Assembly (NCBI GenBank): GCA_051061015.1
Contig: JBPFEG010000013.1
Coordinates: 62,001-126,000, forward strand
Direction: 5' to 3'
DNA length: 64,000 nt
From: Methylomicrobium sp051061015
GTDB taxonomy: Bacteria > Pseudomonadota > Gammaproteobacteria > Methylococcales > Methylomonadaceae
Each line of letters starts with the position of its first letter. Position 1 is the first letter of the stretch. A program made the position numbers and the translations under genes. Below, piece after piece: positions 55,361 to 63,436 of this stretch. A model generated the notes under the pieces. That model saw nothing but the letters and a program-made list of their open reading frames with translations, ran no database searches and was not told the origin of the DNA.

Positions 55361-57529
55361 CTGAACCTTTTCAACGTCTTCCTTTACCCCTTCCGCGTAA
55401 ATATTCAGAGCCTCCGCGACTTCCTGCTCGGTAAGTGCCAGCGCGGTACACATTTGCGACGTCAAGCGCAATCCCAATTCACGGTATGCCTCGACCTGAA
55501 CTTCATTAAAAAACTGGTCGTTCGTAGACTGGTTCGGAAATTCCTCATGCTGGGCGCGATAACTGTAAATTTCCGTCGGCAAATCCTTGGACAGAGTGGC
55601 CCTGACAATATATAGCGTACCCTTCTTGGCGGGGTCCTTGCCGCTGGCCGGATAATGGATCGTGCCCCTATCGAAGCCCATTTTTGAAAAGCCGAAACGT
55701 CTGGCATAAGTGCTGTCGCCATCCGAACCGGGCATCAGACTTTCCAGTTCGTCATTGAAAGTGATCGTCACGTCGAAATCGACCTGGATCCGTACCAGAA
55801 GACTGCCGATATCGTCCAGGGTAAATTTCGGGTCGCAGCCGGCCGAGGAAAAATAGATCGTATCGACGCGCCTTCTGATCAGTTCATACAGCCCGGTATT
55901 GTCGAAATGACCGCCGTCGGTCAGTTCCAGATAGCCCACGTTTTCCCTGAGTTCCTGTCCCAATAATCCCTGAAAAAAACCCGGATAGAAAAAGTTGGGC
56001 CGCCTGTTCATATCCGACAGTATTTTTCGCCACCCGGTTACCGCGGGATTCTGAATCCAGAAGCCCAGACGGATATTCAAAAACGTCAGCAGAAACGAAA
56101 CCAGCCGGTTGCGGGTGGCGCCCTGTCCGAAGTTGGCGGCGTTTGGATTCAATGCGGCGCCGGAGATCGAGACTGCCGTCGCAAGCGTCATTTCGCCGTC
56201 AGACAGCGTCTCCATCGAATGAAAACCGGTCGCGTCGCCGCCGCAATACAGATGCGACATGATGAAATTGTCTCCGGCGCGGCCCCGGTATTTGGCATTG
56301 GCGGAATTGACCAGAACGGCATTGGTATTGATGATATGGTAAGGCCCCCATTGGTCTGGCCCGGAGACTTGCGTAAAAAAAGTCACATCGGCCTCGGTCG
56401 CCAGTTCCCAGCGGCTGTTGCTTACCGCTTGCGGATTCGGCAGGAAAGCTTCCATCAGCCGGTCGCGGTCCATCCGGCCAATGCCGAACAGATTCAGATT
56501 GACGAACCACCCTGTCAAAACGACGCCGGCGATCACCAGGCCATACAGCCATTTTGTTTCCGACTGATCCCAATCCAGCGCGATCTTATAACCGATCGCG
56601 ATGATGCCGACGATCAGCAGCGCTGAAGTCAGCAGAATCCGGATTTCGGTCATCGCGCCCTTGCCGGCTTGCTTGCCTTTTTGCTGCTGGAAAAACTCGA
56701 AAACCGATCCGATCATACCGAGCATAGCCGGAACGGAAGTAGTCATATATTCCATTCCGTGCAGTTTAGCGCTGACGAATTGATCGATTCCCGGCAATAA
56801 TGCCAATACCCAGGCTGCAAGCGCCAGGAAAATGATCTTGCCCTGCGCACGCTGAAACCAAAAACGCCCCCGATACCCACGTTCCTCGGTCCCTAATTTG
56901 CGCCAGGTCATCCAGGCATATGAAAAGCTGGTAGCTCCGAAAGCCAGCACCATGAACAGTGCCGTTTGCGTAAAGAAAGATGCCGGTGGCCAACCATTTG
57001 TAAACGGCAAAATCCAGGGTTTTTGCTGAAACAGGCCGAAATTGATGCAAAGATAAAAGATGCTGACGATGACCGCCAAATAAACTGAAGCAGCAAGCGC
57101 CATGTTACGTAAAAGGACGCCCAACAATGACAAGGACGAAAGTCCGTCGGGCAAGAGATAATTACCGTTTTGCCGGAGGAAATTCAAGGGAGAATGGGAG
57201 GGACCGGAAGCGAACGGAAACGTCCAAGTCGAATCGTTTTTCTTATTCTGATAATTGAACCACGTCAGTGACGATCCGATATAGCCACCGCCCGAGACGG
57301 TCGATAAATAATCCACCTTGCGCAGGATGTTATGCTTGTTCAACCCCTGCAGTACTCCTAATGCAAACGAAGCGGAGCGGATACCGCCGCCGCTGATTGC
57401 AAGACCGATCAGGTGCCTGGCTTCATCGCCTTGCCGACCATCGCCCCGATTCAATCGCTGACTTTTGATGACATCCAGTTCATCCTGTTGAACCTGCGCA
57501 AAACTGGTTGCCGATTGATCTTTTGCCAT
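55352..57529 (-). CDS. patatin-like phospholipase with an inserted membrane domain
   Basis: 725 residues from the ATG at 57529, which has an AGGGGAAAGG stretch upstream. The patatin glycine loop is SGGGIRSASFALGVLQGL (from S46), the nucleophile is probably S79 in STVSGGGYIG, and the catalytic aspartate is D538 in LTDGGHFDNTGL. Between S79 and D538 lie about six hydrophobic segments (near 141-165, 185-207, 230-248, 264-280, 297-317 and 327-350), so the catalytic domain appears split by a membrane module. The C-terminal part (550-725) is soluble. It probably hydrolyses membrane lipids at the inner membrane; substrate unknown. Confidence 0.85.
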   Translation of the reverse strand: MAKDQSATSFAQVQQDELDVIKSQRLNRGDGRQGDEARHLIGLAISGGGIRSASFALGVLQGLNKHNILRKVDYLSTVSGGGYIGSSLTWFNYQNKKNDSTWTFPFASGPSHSPLNFLRQNGNYLLPDGLSSLSLLGVLLRNMALAASVYLAVIVSIFYLCINFGLFQQKPWILPFTNGWPPASFFTQTALFMVLAFGATSFSYAWMTWRKLGTEERGYRGRFWFQRAQGKIIFLALAAWVLALLPGIDQFVSAKLHGMEYMTTSVPAMLGMIGSVFEFFQQQKGKQAGKGAMTEIRILLTSALLIVGIIAIGYKIALDWDQSETKWLYGLVIAGVVLTGWFVNLNLFGIGRMDRDRLMEAFLPNPQAVSNSRWELATEADVTFFTQVSGPDQWGPYHIINTNAVLVNSANAKYRGRAGDNFIMSHLYCGGDATGFHSMETLSDGEMTLATAVSISGAALNPNAANFGQGATRNRLVSFLLTFLNIRLGFWIQNPAVTGWRKILSDMNRRPNFFYPGFFQGLLGQELRENVGYLELTDGGHFDNTGLYELIRRRVDTIYFSSAGCDPKFTLDDIGSLLVRIQVDFDVTITFNDELESLMPGSDGDSTYARRFGFSKMGFDRGTIHYPASGKDPAKKGTLYIVRATLSKDLPTEIYSYRAQHEEFPNQSTNDQFFNEVQVEAYRELGLRLTSQMCTALALTEQEVAEALNIYAEGVKEDVEKVQEA

Positions 57530-57570
57530 ACCTTTCCCCTTTCTAAAAAATGGCTTTGCAATCATGGAAT

Positions 57571-57619
57571 GGGAGCTTCTCAAAAACATCCTCTCGTCGA
57601 AAGGATCTGAGAAGCTCCC
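57571..57619 (-). terminator. long hairpin between aqpZ and the patatin gene
   Basis: GGGAGCTTCTCA at 57571-57582 and TGAGAAGCTCCC at 57608-57619 are perfect 12-bp complements, with ATCCT/AGGAT pairing inside the 25-base loop. On the minus strand it follows aqpZ and precedes the patatin start by 41 bases, so it may terminate aqpZ transcription or structure the patatin leader. There is no T-run. Confidence 0.45.
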
Positions 57620-57691
57620 GGATATTGAACCGATGGGTCTTATTTAAACCCGGTTTATTGATTTCTGATGATGCAGGGTGCTTTCAGAGAT

Positions 57692-58384
57692 TCAATCTCC
57701 TCCTTCGCCGGCAATAAACCGATAAATGTAGGCTCCCAGTAATGCACCCGTGATGGGCGCAACCCAGAATAGCCAAACCTGCGCCAATGCCCAATCTCCG
57801 GCATAAACCGCTGCGGCAAGGCTTCTGGCAGGGTTAACAGACGTATTGGTAACCGGTATGCTGATCAGGTGTATCAAAGTCAGGCCCAAGCCAATCGCAA
57901 TCGGCGCAAAACCCGAGGGAGCCCGATGATCGGTAGCGCCCAGGATGATCAGTAAAAACATCATCGTCATGACGACTTCAGTCACTAAGGCTGAGCCTAG
58001 GGAATAACCGCCTGGCGAATGTTCGCCGAAGCCGTTGGCCGCGAAGCCCGCGGTGGGATCAAAGCCCGCTTTGCCGCTCGCGATCAGATACAGGATGCCG
58101 CCGCCGACCAGTCCCCCGGCCACTTGAGCCAAAATATAAGATAGCAATTTATTCGCCGGAAATCGCCCGCCCGCCCATAAACCTATGGATACAGCCGGAT
58201 TCAGATGGCAACCAGAAATATGGCCGATCGCATATGCCATGGTCAATACCGTCAGCCCAAAGGCAAACGCAACCCCAAGCAGACCTATGCCCACATCCGG
58301 AAATGCAGCCGCTAATACCGCGCTGCCGCATCCCCCCAGAACCAGCCAGAAAGTTCCAAAAAATTCAGCTCCAATTTGTTTCAT
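57692..58384 (-). CDS. aqpZ: aquaporin Z
   Basis: 230 residues, six membrane helices and two half-helices with the NPA signatures: SGCHLNPAVSIG in the first half and TNTSVNPARSLAAAV in the second, the latter with the selectivity-filter arginine. The size and the absence of glycerol-type insertions fit a water channel. The ATG at 58384 has AGGAG upstream; in-frame codons back to 58423 are not needed. Confidence 0.94.
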   Translation of the reverse strand: MKQIGAEFFGTFWLVLGGCGSAVLAAAFPDVGIGLLGVAFAFGLTVLTMAYAIGHISGCHLNPAVSIGLWAGGRFPANKLLSYILAQVAGGLVGGGILYLIASGKAGFDPTAGFAANGFGEHSPGGYSLGSALVTEVVMTMMFLLIILGATDHRAPSGFAPIAIGLGLTLIHLISIPVTNTSVNPARSLAAAVYAGDWALAQVWLFWVAPITGALLGAYIYRFIAGEGGD

Positions 58385-58798
58385 GTTTGTTCTCCTGCAA
58401 TTCATATTAAGAAAATTAGGCAAGACAGCACAAATGCGCGTCTCCCTTTTTCATTGACTTCTCAACCGTTATGAACCCAAAGCCCCAACCGGGCAATCTC
58501 AAACAAAACAACAACAACCAGAATAACAGCCAACTTGAGGGTACCAGGCTCTGATAAACGCCAATCCCCTGCGAAAGGTTAAAGAGTAAAACCCATTGAC
58601 TTGTCATTATTTTTTAAATAATGACAAGTCAATATAGACAGGCTTCATGAAACTGTCAATTTCTTTCCGGTCTTTATGTCATAACTTAAGAAAGATAAAT
58701 AAGGGATTGAAAAATTTCATTGATTTCCAAATAAATTGACTAGGCATTGGATGAATTTGAAAATACCCGCTTCCCACTGACTTTATCCTCGCTTGCTC
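58385..58798. other. divergent intergenic region between aqpZ and GT2
   Basis: 414 bases. Short frames on both strands (a hydrophobic minus-strand frame at 58416-58607 and a 27-codon Asn/Gln-rich plus-strand frame) lack ribosome binding sites and family support. The main feature is an 18-bp AT-rich palindrome at 58595-58633. Confidence 0.5.
58595..58633. repeat. perfect 18-bp inverted repeat with three-base loop
   Basis: ATTGACTTGTCATTATTT at 58595-58612 is the exact reverse complement of 58616-58633, separated by TTT. It lies between divergent promoters, about 210 bases upstream of aqpZ and 165 upstream of GT2. It could be an operator or a strong cruciform/hairpin. Confidence 0.7.
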
Positions 58799-59491
58799 AT
58801 GCATTTTTCGATCATCATTCCGGTGCTGAATGAAGCCGTGTCACTGCCTGCCTGTCTGAAAGCCTTACAGCCGTTGCGGAATCAGGCTGAAATCATTGTC
58901 ACCGACGGCGGCAGTACCGACGATACCGTGAAGATCGCCCAAAGGCTGGCCGACCGTGTGATCTGCGTCAATAAAGGCCGCGCATTGCAAATGAATGCCG
59001 GCGCTCAGCAGTCGAAAGGCGAGGTGCTGCTCTTCTTGCATGCTGATACTTTTTTACCGGATAATGCTCTGGCGCTGATTGAACAGCATATGACGCAAAC
59101 TGGGCGGCAGTGGGGACGTTTCGATATCCTATTGCGCGGCCGGCCTGTCATGCTGAAGCTCATTGCCTTTATGATGAACTGGCGCTCCCGCCTGACTGGC
59201 ATTGCGACCGGCGATCAGGTCATTTTTGCAAAGCGACAGACTTTTTTCAGCGTGGGCGGCTATCCCGAGATTGCCTTGATGGAAGATATCGCCTTGTCCA
59301 AATTGCTTAAAACCATTGGCCAGCCTATTTGTCTGACTGAAAAAGTCACCAGTTCCGGCCGCCGTTGGGAGACATTCGGCGTGTTTAGAACGATCATTTT
59401 GATGTGGTCGTTACGTCTCCGCTATTTTTTCGGCGCCGATCCGTCCGAATTGACCAACCTTTATCAGAGGGGACGCTTTTGGAAACCGTAA
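58799..59491 (+). CDS. family 2 glycosyltransferase, TIGR04283-like
   Basis: 230 residues from the ATG at 58799. The GT-A fold signature FSIIIPVLNEAVSLPACL opens the protein, followed by IIVTDGGSTDDT and LLFLHADTFLP with the metal-binding acidic motif. The family TIGR04283 is annotated as arsenosugar-biosynthesis-associated glycosyltransferase because of genomic neighbourhoods. A TIGR04282-like partner is two genes downstream. No arsenic methyltransferase is in the window, so the product may be a different glycoside or glycolipid. Confidence 0.85.
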   Translation: MHFSIIIPVLNEAVSLPACLKALQPLRNQAEIIVTDGGSTDDTVKIAQRLADRVICVNKGRALQMNAGAQQSKGEVLLFLHADTFLPDNALALIEQHMTQTGRQWGRFDILLRGRPVMLKLIAFMMNWRSRLTGIATGDQVIFAKRQTFFSVGGYPEIALMEDIALSKLLKTIGQPICLTEKVTSSGRRWETFGVFRTIILMWSLRLRYFFGADPSELTNLYQRGRFWKP

Positions 59492-60264
59492 TTCGTTTAT
59501 CCGCCGCGCTCGGCATTTTTTTGATCATGGGCATTTGGGAGCGTTTGCGTCCGAAGCGAGTTTTACAGCTTGGGCCCAGTCAGCGCTGGCCGATCAACCT
59601 GGGACTGGCCGCTTTTAACATGATCCTGATGGCCGTGACCATCGGCAGTTTCGCCTATCTTGCCGCGGTGTATGCCCAAACGCATGAATGGGGGTTGTTG
59701 AACCTGACATTGGCGCCCCATGGGCTAGCGGTTGTCGCCACGTTATTATTGTTGGATTTCGCCCTCTACGGCCAGCATGTCCTGATGCATAAATGGCCGC
59801 TGCTTTGGCGCCTGCATCAGGTGCATCATACCGATCTCGAATTCGATGTAACGACCGCGGTACGTTTTCATCCCTTAGAAATCGTGCTGTCGATGTTGTA
59901 CAAAGTCATGTGTATCCTGCTGATCGGCGCCGATCCAGCTTCCGTGATCGTCTTCGAAATCATACTGAACGGGGCAGCGACCTTCAATCACAGCAATGTG
60001 GCTATTCAACCCGAGCTCGATCGAAAACTGCGCTGGCTGGTCATCACGCCGGACATGCATCGGATTCATCATTCGGCCCTGCGCGTGGAAACGGACAGCA
60101 ATTACGGGTTTTCGATCTCACTCTGGGACCGGTTATGCGGAACCTATACCGCTGATCCGAAAGAGCCACAGACTCGCATGACGATCGGACTGAGCGCTTA
60201 CCGCAAACCCGAAGAATTAAGTTTTCTGCATTTACTGCGGCTGCCTTTTAAAACCTTACGCTGA
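59479..60264 (+). CDS. sterol desaturase/fatty acid hydroxylase family protein
   Basis: 261 residues from a TTG at 59479 with GAGGGG seven to eight bases upstream; the frame is open further back to 59404 but inside GT2. About four membrane helices and the histidine clusters of the di-iron family are present: HVLMHKWPLLWRLHQVHHTD gives HxxxH and HxxHH, and MHRIHHS gives the last HxxHH. It probably hydroxylates or desaturates a lipid in the inner membrane. It overlaps GT2 by 13 bases and precedes the DUF2064 gene by 12, so the three are likely one operon. Confidence 0.85.
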   Translation: METVIRLSAALGIFLIMGIWERLRPKRVLQLGPSQRWPINLGLAAFNMILMAVTIGSFAYLAAVYAQTHEWGLLNLTLAPHGLAVVATLLLLDFALYGQHVLMHKWPLLWRLHQVHHTDLEFDVTTAVRFHPLEIVLSMLYKVMCILLIGADPASVIVFEIILNGAATFNHSNVAIQPELDRKLRWLVITPDMHRIHHSALRVETDSNYGFSISLWDRLCGTYTADPKEPQTRMTIGLSAYRKPEELSFLHLLRLPFKTLR

Positions 60265-60276
60265 AAAGTTACCGGG

Positions 60277-60897
60277 ATGTATCGCTACCCCCATGCCGTT
60301 TTGCTGATTTTTTGCAAAACTCCGCAGCTTGGCCATGTCAAGACCCGCCTGATGCCTGAATTGAGCGAAGAAGACGCTTTGGCAGCGCATCTGGAATTGA
60401 GCCGGCGCACCTTGCTTATGGCTACCGCCGGTCATTTGTGTCCTGTTCAGCTCTGGGGCTCGCCAACAGTTGACCATTCGTTTTTTGCCGAAGCGGCGCA
60501 GCGTTATGGCGTACATTTGCGTGAACAGCAAGGCCGGGATTTGGGAGAACGAATGCATCACGCCTTGACTGCAGGCCTGCACAACCATTCCTGCGCCCTG
60601 TTGATCGGCACCGATTGCCCGTCATTGAGAGATGAGGATATTGAAACGGCGATTACGGCGCTGGATAACGGTGCTAGTGCGGTATTCGCCCCCGCCGAAG
60701 ACGGCGGCTATGTGCTAGTAGGTTTGAACCGGCCGCAACCGGCCTTGTTTTCGGGGATCACATGGGGAACGCCGGAGGTGATGGGAATCACCCGCAGCCG
60801 GCTTGCAACGCAAGGCCTTCCTTATATCGAGCTTGGAACCCAATGGGACGTCGATACGGCAGAAGATTTTATGCGCTACCGGCAGCTAAACAATTAA
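60277..60897 (+). CDS. DUF2064/TIGR04282-like glycosyltransferase
   Basis: 206 residues. ILLIF-type strand then FCKTPQLGHVKTRLMPELS, a nucleotidyl/glycosyltransferase-like N-terminus, LIGTDCPSLRDEDI with the acidic metal site, and APAEDGGYVLVGL. These are diagnostic for TIGR04282, which usually accompanies TIGR04283. It is the third gene of the putative operon and convergent with the metallophosphoesterase. Confidence 0.86.
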   Translation: MYRYPHAVLLIFCKTPQLGHVKTRLMPELSEEDALAAHLELSRRTLLMATAGHLCPVQLWGSPTVDHSFFAEAAQRYGVHLREQQGRDLGERMHHALTAGLHNHSCALLIGTDCPSLRDEDIETAITALDNGASAVFAPAEDGGYVLVGLNRPQPALFSGITWGTPEVMGITRSRLATQGLPYIELGTQWDVDTAEDFMRYRQLNN

Positions 60898-60902
60898 GTC
60901 CT

Positions 60903-61601
60903 TTACTCTGAGGCAACCAACTCTCTGACGCTGACCAGATTGCCTGTCAGATCGGCTACATTCTGGTCGGCGACCCCCACCACGCGTATATGACGTCGAA
61001 TCGTTGCCGAATAATTTTCGTGCAGATGGCCGTGAAAAATATGTTTCACCCCCATCGAGGACGCCAGTTCGCCGATCGCGGCAAAGCCAAAACGGTGCGA
61101 AGACGGCGCTTCATGCGTAACCAAAATATCGGCCTGCAAGGCTCTCAGCGCTTCGAATTCATCATGCCAGATCGCAGACCGGTATTTTAACGACAGTTCA
61201 GGTACACGCAGCGAGGGTTTCTGGCTGTTCAAAAAATGACGCTTGTTGATCCACTTCGGCTGCGCGGGCGGATACCAGACCCTGCCAAGAAAAATGCCCC
61301 CCAGTCCGGCAATTCGAAGCCCGGCTATTTCTTTGACGCGGAGATGGAGGCTGTATTCGGCCAGCGAAGAATTGAACAGGTTATAATATTTGCAGGGTGA
61401 CTGAAAGTCATGGTTGCCCGCAATCCACCAGATTTCGGTCAGGCCGATAATCTCCTCCAGATACTCTTCCAAGGGCCGTTCCAAATCGTAATCGCCAAGC
61501 AAAACGACCGCTTCTGGGCGGTATTTCCGTACTGCCTCGATCAAAGGCTGGAAATTTCCGTGCGGGTCGCCGGCAAACAAGATGCGATGGTTTAGACTCA
61601 T
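60903..61601 (-). CDS. metallophosphoesterase
   Basis: 232 residues of the calcineurin-like superfamily. The five metal-binding blocks are in order: LFAGDPHGN, VVLLGDYDL, IAGNHDF, VTHEAP and FHGHLHENY. No signal peptide. Such small cytoplasmic enzymes hydrolyse nucleotides or phosphoproteins; the substrate cannot be inferred. It is divergent from glmM. Confidence 0.88.
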   Translation of the reverse strand: MSLNHRILFAGDPHGNFQPLIEAVRKYRPEAVVLLGDYDLERPLEEYLEEIIGLTEIWWIAGNHDFQSPCKYYNLFNSSLAEYSLHLRVKEIAGLRIAGLGGIFLGRVWYPPAQPKWINKRHFLNSQKPSLRVPELSLKYRSAIWHDEFEALRALQADILVTHEAPSSHRFGFAAIGELASSMGVKHIFHGHLHENYSATIRRHIRVVGVADQNVADLTGNLVSVRELVASE

Positions 61602-61906
61602 TAGGAACGTTTAAATGAATAGCGCCTGACGCTGTTAATCAACTACATCATAGTAACATTCAGCAGTTCCTTTCAAGCAATATTTAAACACCGATTCATT
61701 TCCTCTTTTTACCAGCCAAGAAACTCAGGCGGTACCGGCTCAACCCACCCTGCCGATTGCGAAACAATCAAACCTCCAGAAGGTTATAAACCTGATGCAT
61801 CCAGCGAATTTATCCTGCCCCTTTTGCTCGCGTAAAAAAATGTAGAGATCAAAACCTCTGAAAATTCATTATAATTAAGCAAATAATAATATTAATCAAA
61901 AACTGA
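61602..61906. other. intergenic region upstream of glmM
   Basis: 305 bases, AT-rich near glmM. A TATAAT at 61870-61875 lies 32 bases before the start codon but has no good -35. No gene seen. Confidence 0.45.
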
Positions 61907-63286
61907 ATGATGGCCAACAAAGAAAAGAAACTCAAGTTATTCGGCACCGATGGTATTCGAGGTACGGCTAATCATTTTCCTATGCAGCCTGATCTCGTGA
62001 TCAAAGTCGGCAAAGCAATCGGCATCATTTTGAAACGGTCGGCACAGCCGCACTCGACGCCGAAAGTCGTAATCGGCAAGGATACCCGCCTGTCCGGCTA
62101 CATGCTCGAAATGGCCCTGACTTCAGGTCTGCTCGCGACCGGTATCGAAGTGCTGCTGGTCGGCCCCTTGCCGACACCCGGAGTCAGCTTTATCACCCGC
62201 AACATGCGCGCCTCGGTCGGTATCGTGATTTCGGCTAGCCACAATCCTTTTCATGATAACGGTATTAAAATTTTCGGGCCGGACGGTTTCAAAATTCCAG
62301 ACGCGATGGAAGAGGAAATCGAACAAATGGTCAGCAAGGACAATTTCGAGGCTTACCTGGCGCATCACGAAAAGATCGGCAGAAGCCGGCGCATCGACGA
62401 TGCGCAGGGCCGGTATATCGTCTACGTCAAAAACACCCTGCCCCATCAATATACGCTCGACGGCCTGCGCATCGTGCTCGACACCGCCAACGGCGCCGCC
62501 TATAAAATAGCCCCGGCAGTATTTTCCGAACTGGGCGCGGAAGTGATCCACATCGGCAATTCACCCAACGGGATTAATATCAACGACGAGTACGGGGCTT
62601 TATATCCTGAAGTGATTTCAAAGGCCGTGTTAATGTATCGGGCCGATGTCGGGATCAGCCTGGACGGCGACGCCGACCGGGTCGTAATGGTTGACGAAAC
62701 CGGGCATATCATGAACGGGGATCATATCCTAGGACTCTGCGCATTGAATATGAAGAAAAAGGGCACACTGCGCAACAATACGCTGGTCGTGACCCATATG
62801 AGCAATTATGGCCTCGAAAAGATCATGCGCGAACACGGAATTGATGTGGTCCGGGTCGACGTAGGAGACAAGCATGTAGTTGATGAGATGCGCCGCCTGA
62901 ACGCCTCATTGGGAGGCGAACAATCCGGCCATGTGATTCATCTTGATCATTCAACCACTGGCGATGGCTGCATCGCCGCGCTAAATGTGCTGGCGATCAT
63001 GAAAGAAAGCGGGATGAAATTGAGCGAACTGAACCGGATCGTCACCGACATTCCGCAAAAGCAAATCAACGTGAGAGTCAAAGAGAAAACCCCTTTAGAC
63101 CAAATCAAGGGTTATCGGGAATTAATCCAGTGTATCGAAAGCAAATTAAATGCAACAGGCAGGATATTGGTCCGATTTTCGGGAACAGAACCTTTGGTCC
63201 GCATTCTGGTGGAAGGCACCGACAAGCTGCAGATTGAACTGTTTGCCGAAGAAATCGCTGACCTGCTGAAGAAAGAACTGGGGTGA
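61907..63286 (+). CDS. glmM: phosphoglucosamine mutase
   Basis: 459 residues; interconverts glucosamine 6- and 1-phosphate for UDP-GlcNAc and peptidoglycan synthesis. KLFGTDGIRGTAN opens the protein, the phosphoserine is S111 in VISASHNPFHDNGIK, SLDGDADRVVMVD is the metal loop, GGEQSGHVI the sugar-binding loop and RFSGTEPLVRI the phosphate-binding loop. Start is the tandem ATGATG at 61907; there is no strong ribosome binding site. The N-terminus is slightly longer than usual because of a charged KEKKLK stretch. Confidence 0.95.
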   Translation: MMANKEKKLKLFGTDGIRGTANHFPMQPDLVIKVGKAIGIILKRSAQPHSTPKVVIGKDTRLSGYMLEMALTSGLLATGIEVLLVGPLPTPGVSFITRNMRASVGIVISASHNPFHDNGIKIFGPDGFKIPDAMEEEIEQMVSKDNFEAYLAHHEKIGRSRRIDDAQGRYIVYVKNTLPHQYTLDGLRIVLDTANGAAYKIAPAVFSELGAEVIHIGNSPNGININDEYGALYPEVISKAVLMYRADVGISLDGDADRVVMVDETGHIMNGDHILGLCALNMKKKGTLRNNTLVVTHMSNYGLEKIMREHGIDVVRVDVGDKHVVDEMRRLNASLGGEQSGHVIHLDHSTTGDGCIAALNVLAIMKESGMKLSELNRIVTDIPQKQINVRVKEKTPLDQIKGYRELIQCIESKLNATGRILVRFSGTEPLVRILVEGTDKLQIELFAEEIADLLKKELG

Positions 63287-63356
63287 GAAAGGCGTAATTC
63301 CCGTTTATCTTTATTCGTCTTGAGAAGAGCAAATCGTCCAGGATTGCGAAGAACGA

Positions 63357-63387
63357 GAACTGCCAGACTCTTAAAGTCTGGCAGTTC
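63357..63387. terminator. perfect hairpin between convergent glmM and galE
   Basis: GAACTGCCAGACT at 63357-63369 and AGTCTGGCAGTTC at 63375-63387 form a perfect 13-bp stem with a five-base loop, midway between two convergent genes. No T-run on either side, so termination may be Rho-assisted or the element may have another role. Confidence 0.6.
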
Positions 63388-63436
63388 TATAACCCTATAC
63401 GAAAAAAGTCTTGGTTATACTCCGGACAGAAAACGG

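Noticed and set aside
58416..58607. Hydrophobic 63-codon minus-strand frame upstream of aqpZ
   Set aside because: It starts within the palindromic region and lacks a ribosome binding site; hydrophobicity alone is weak evidence.
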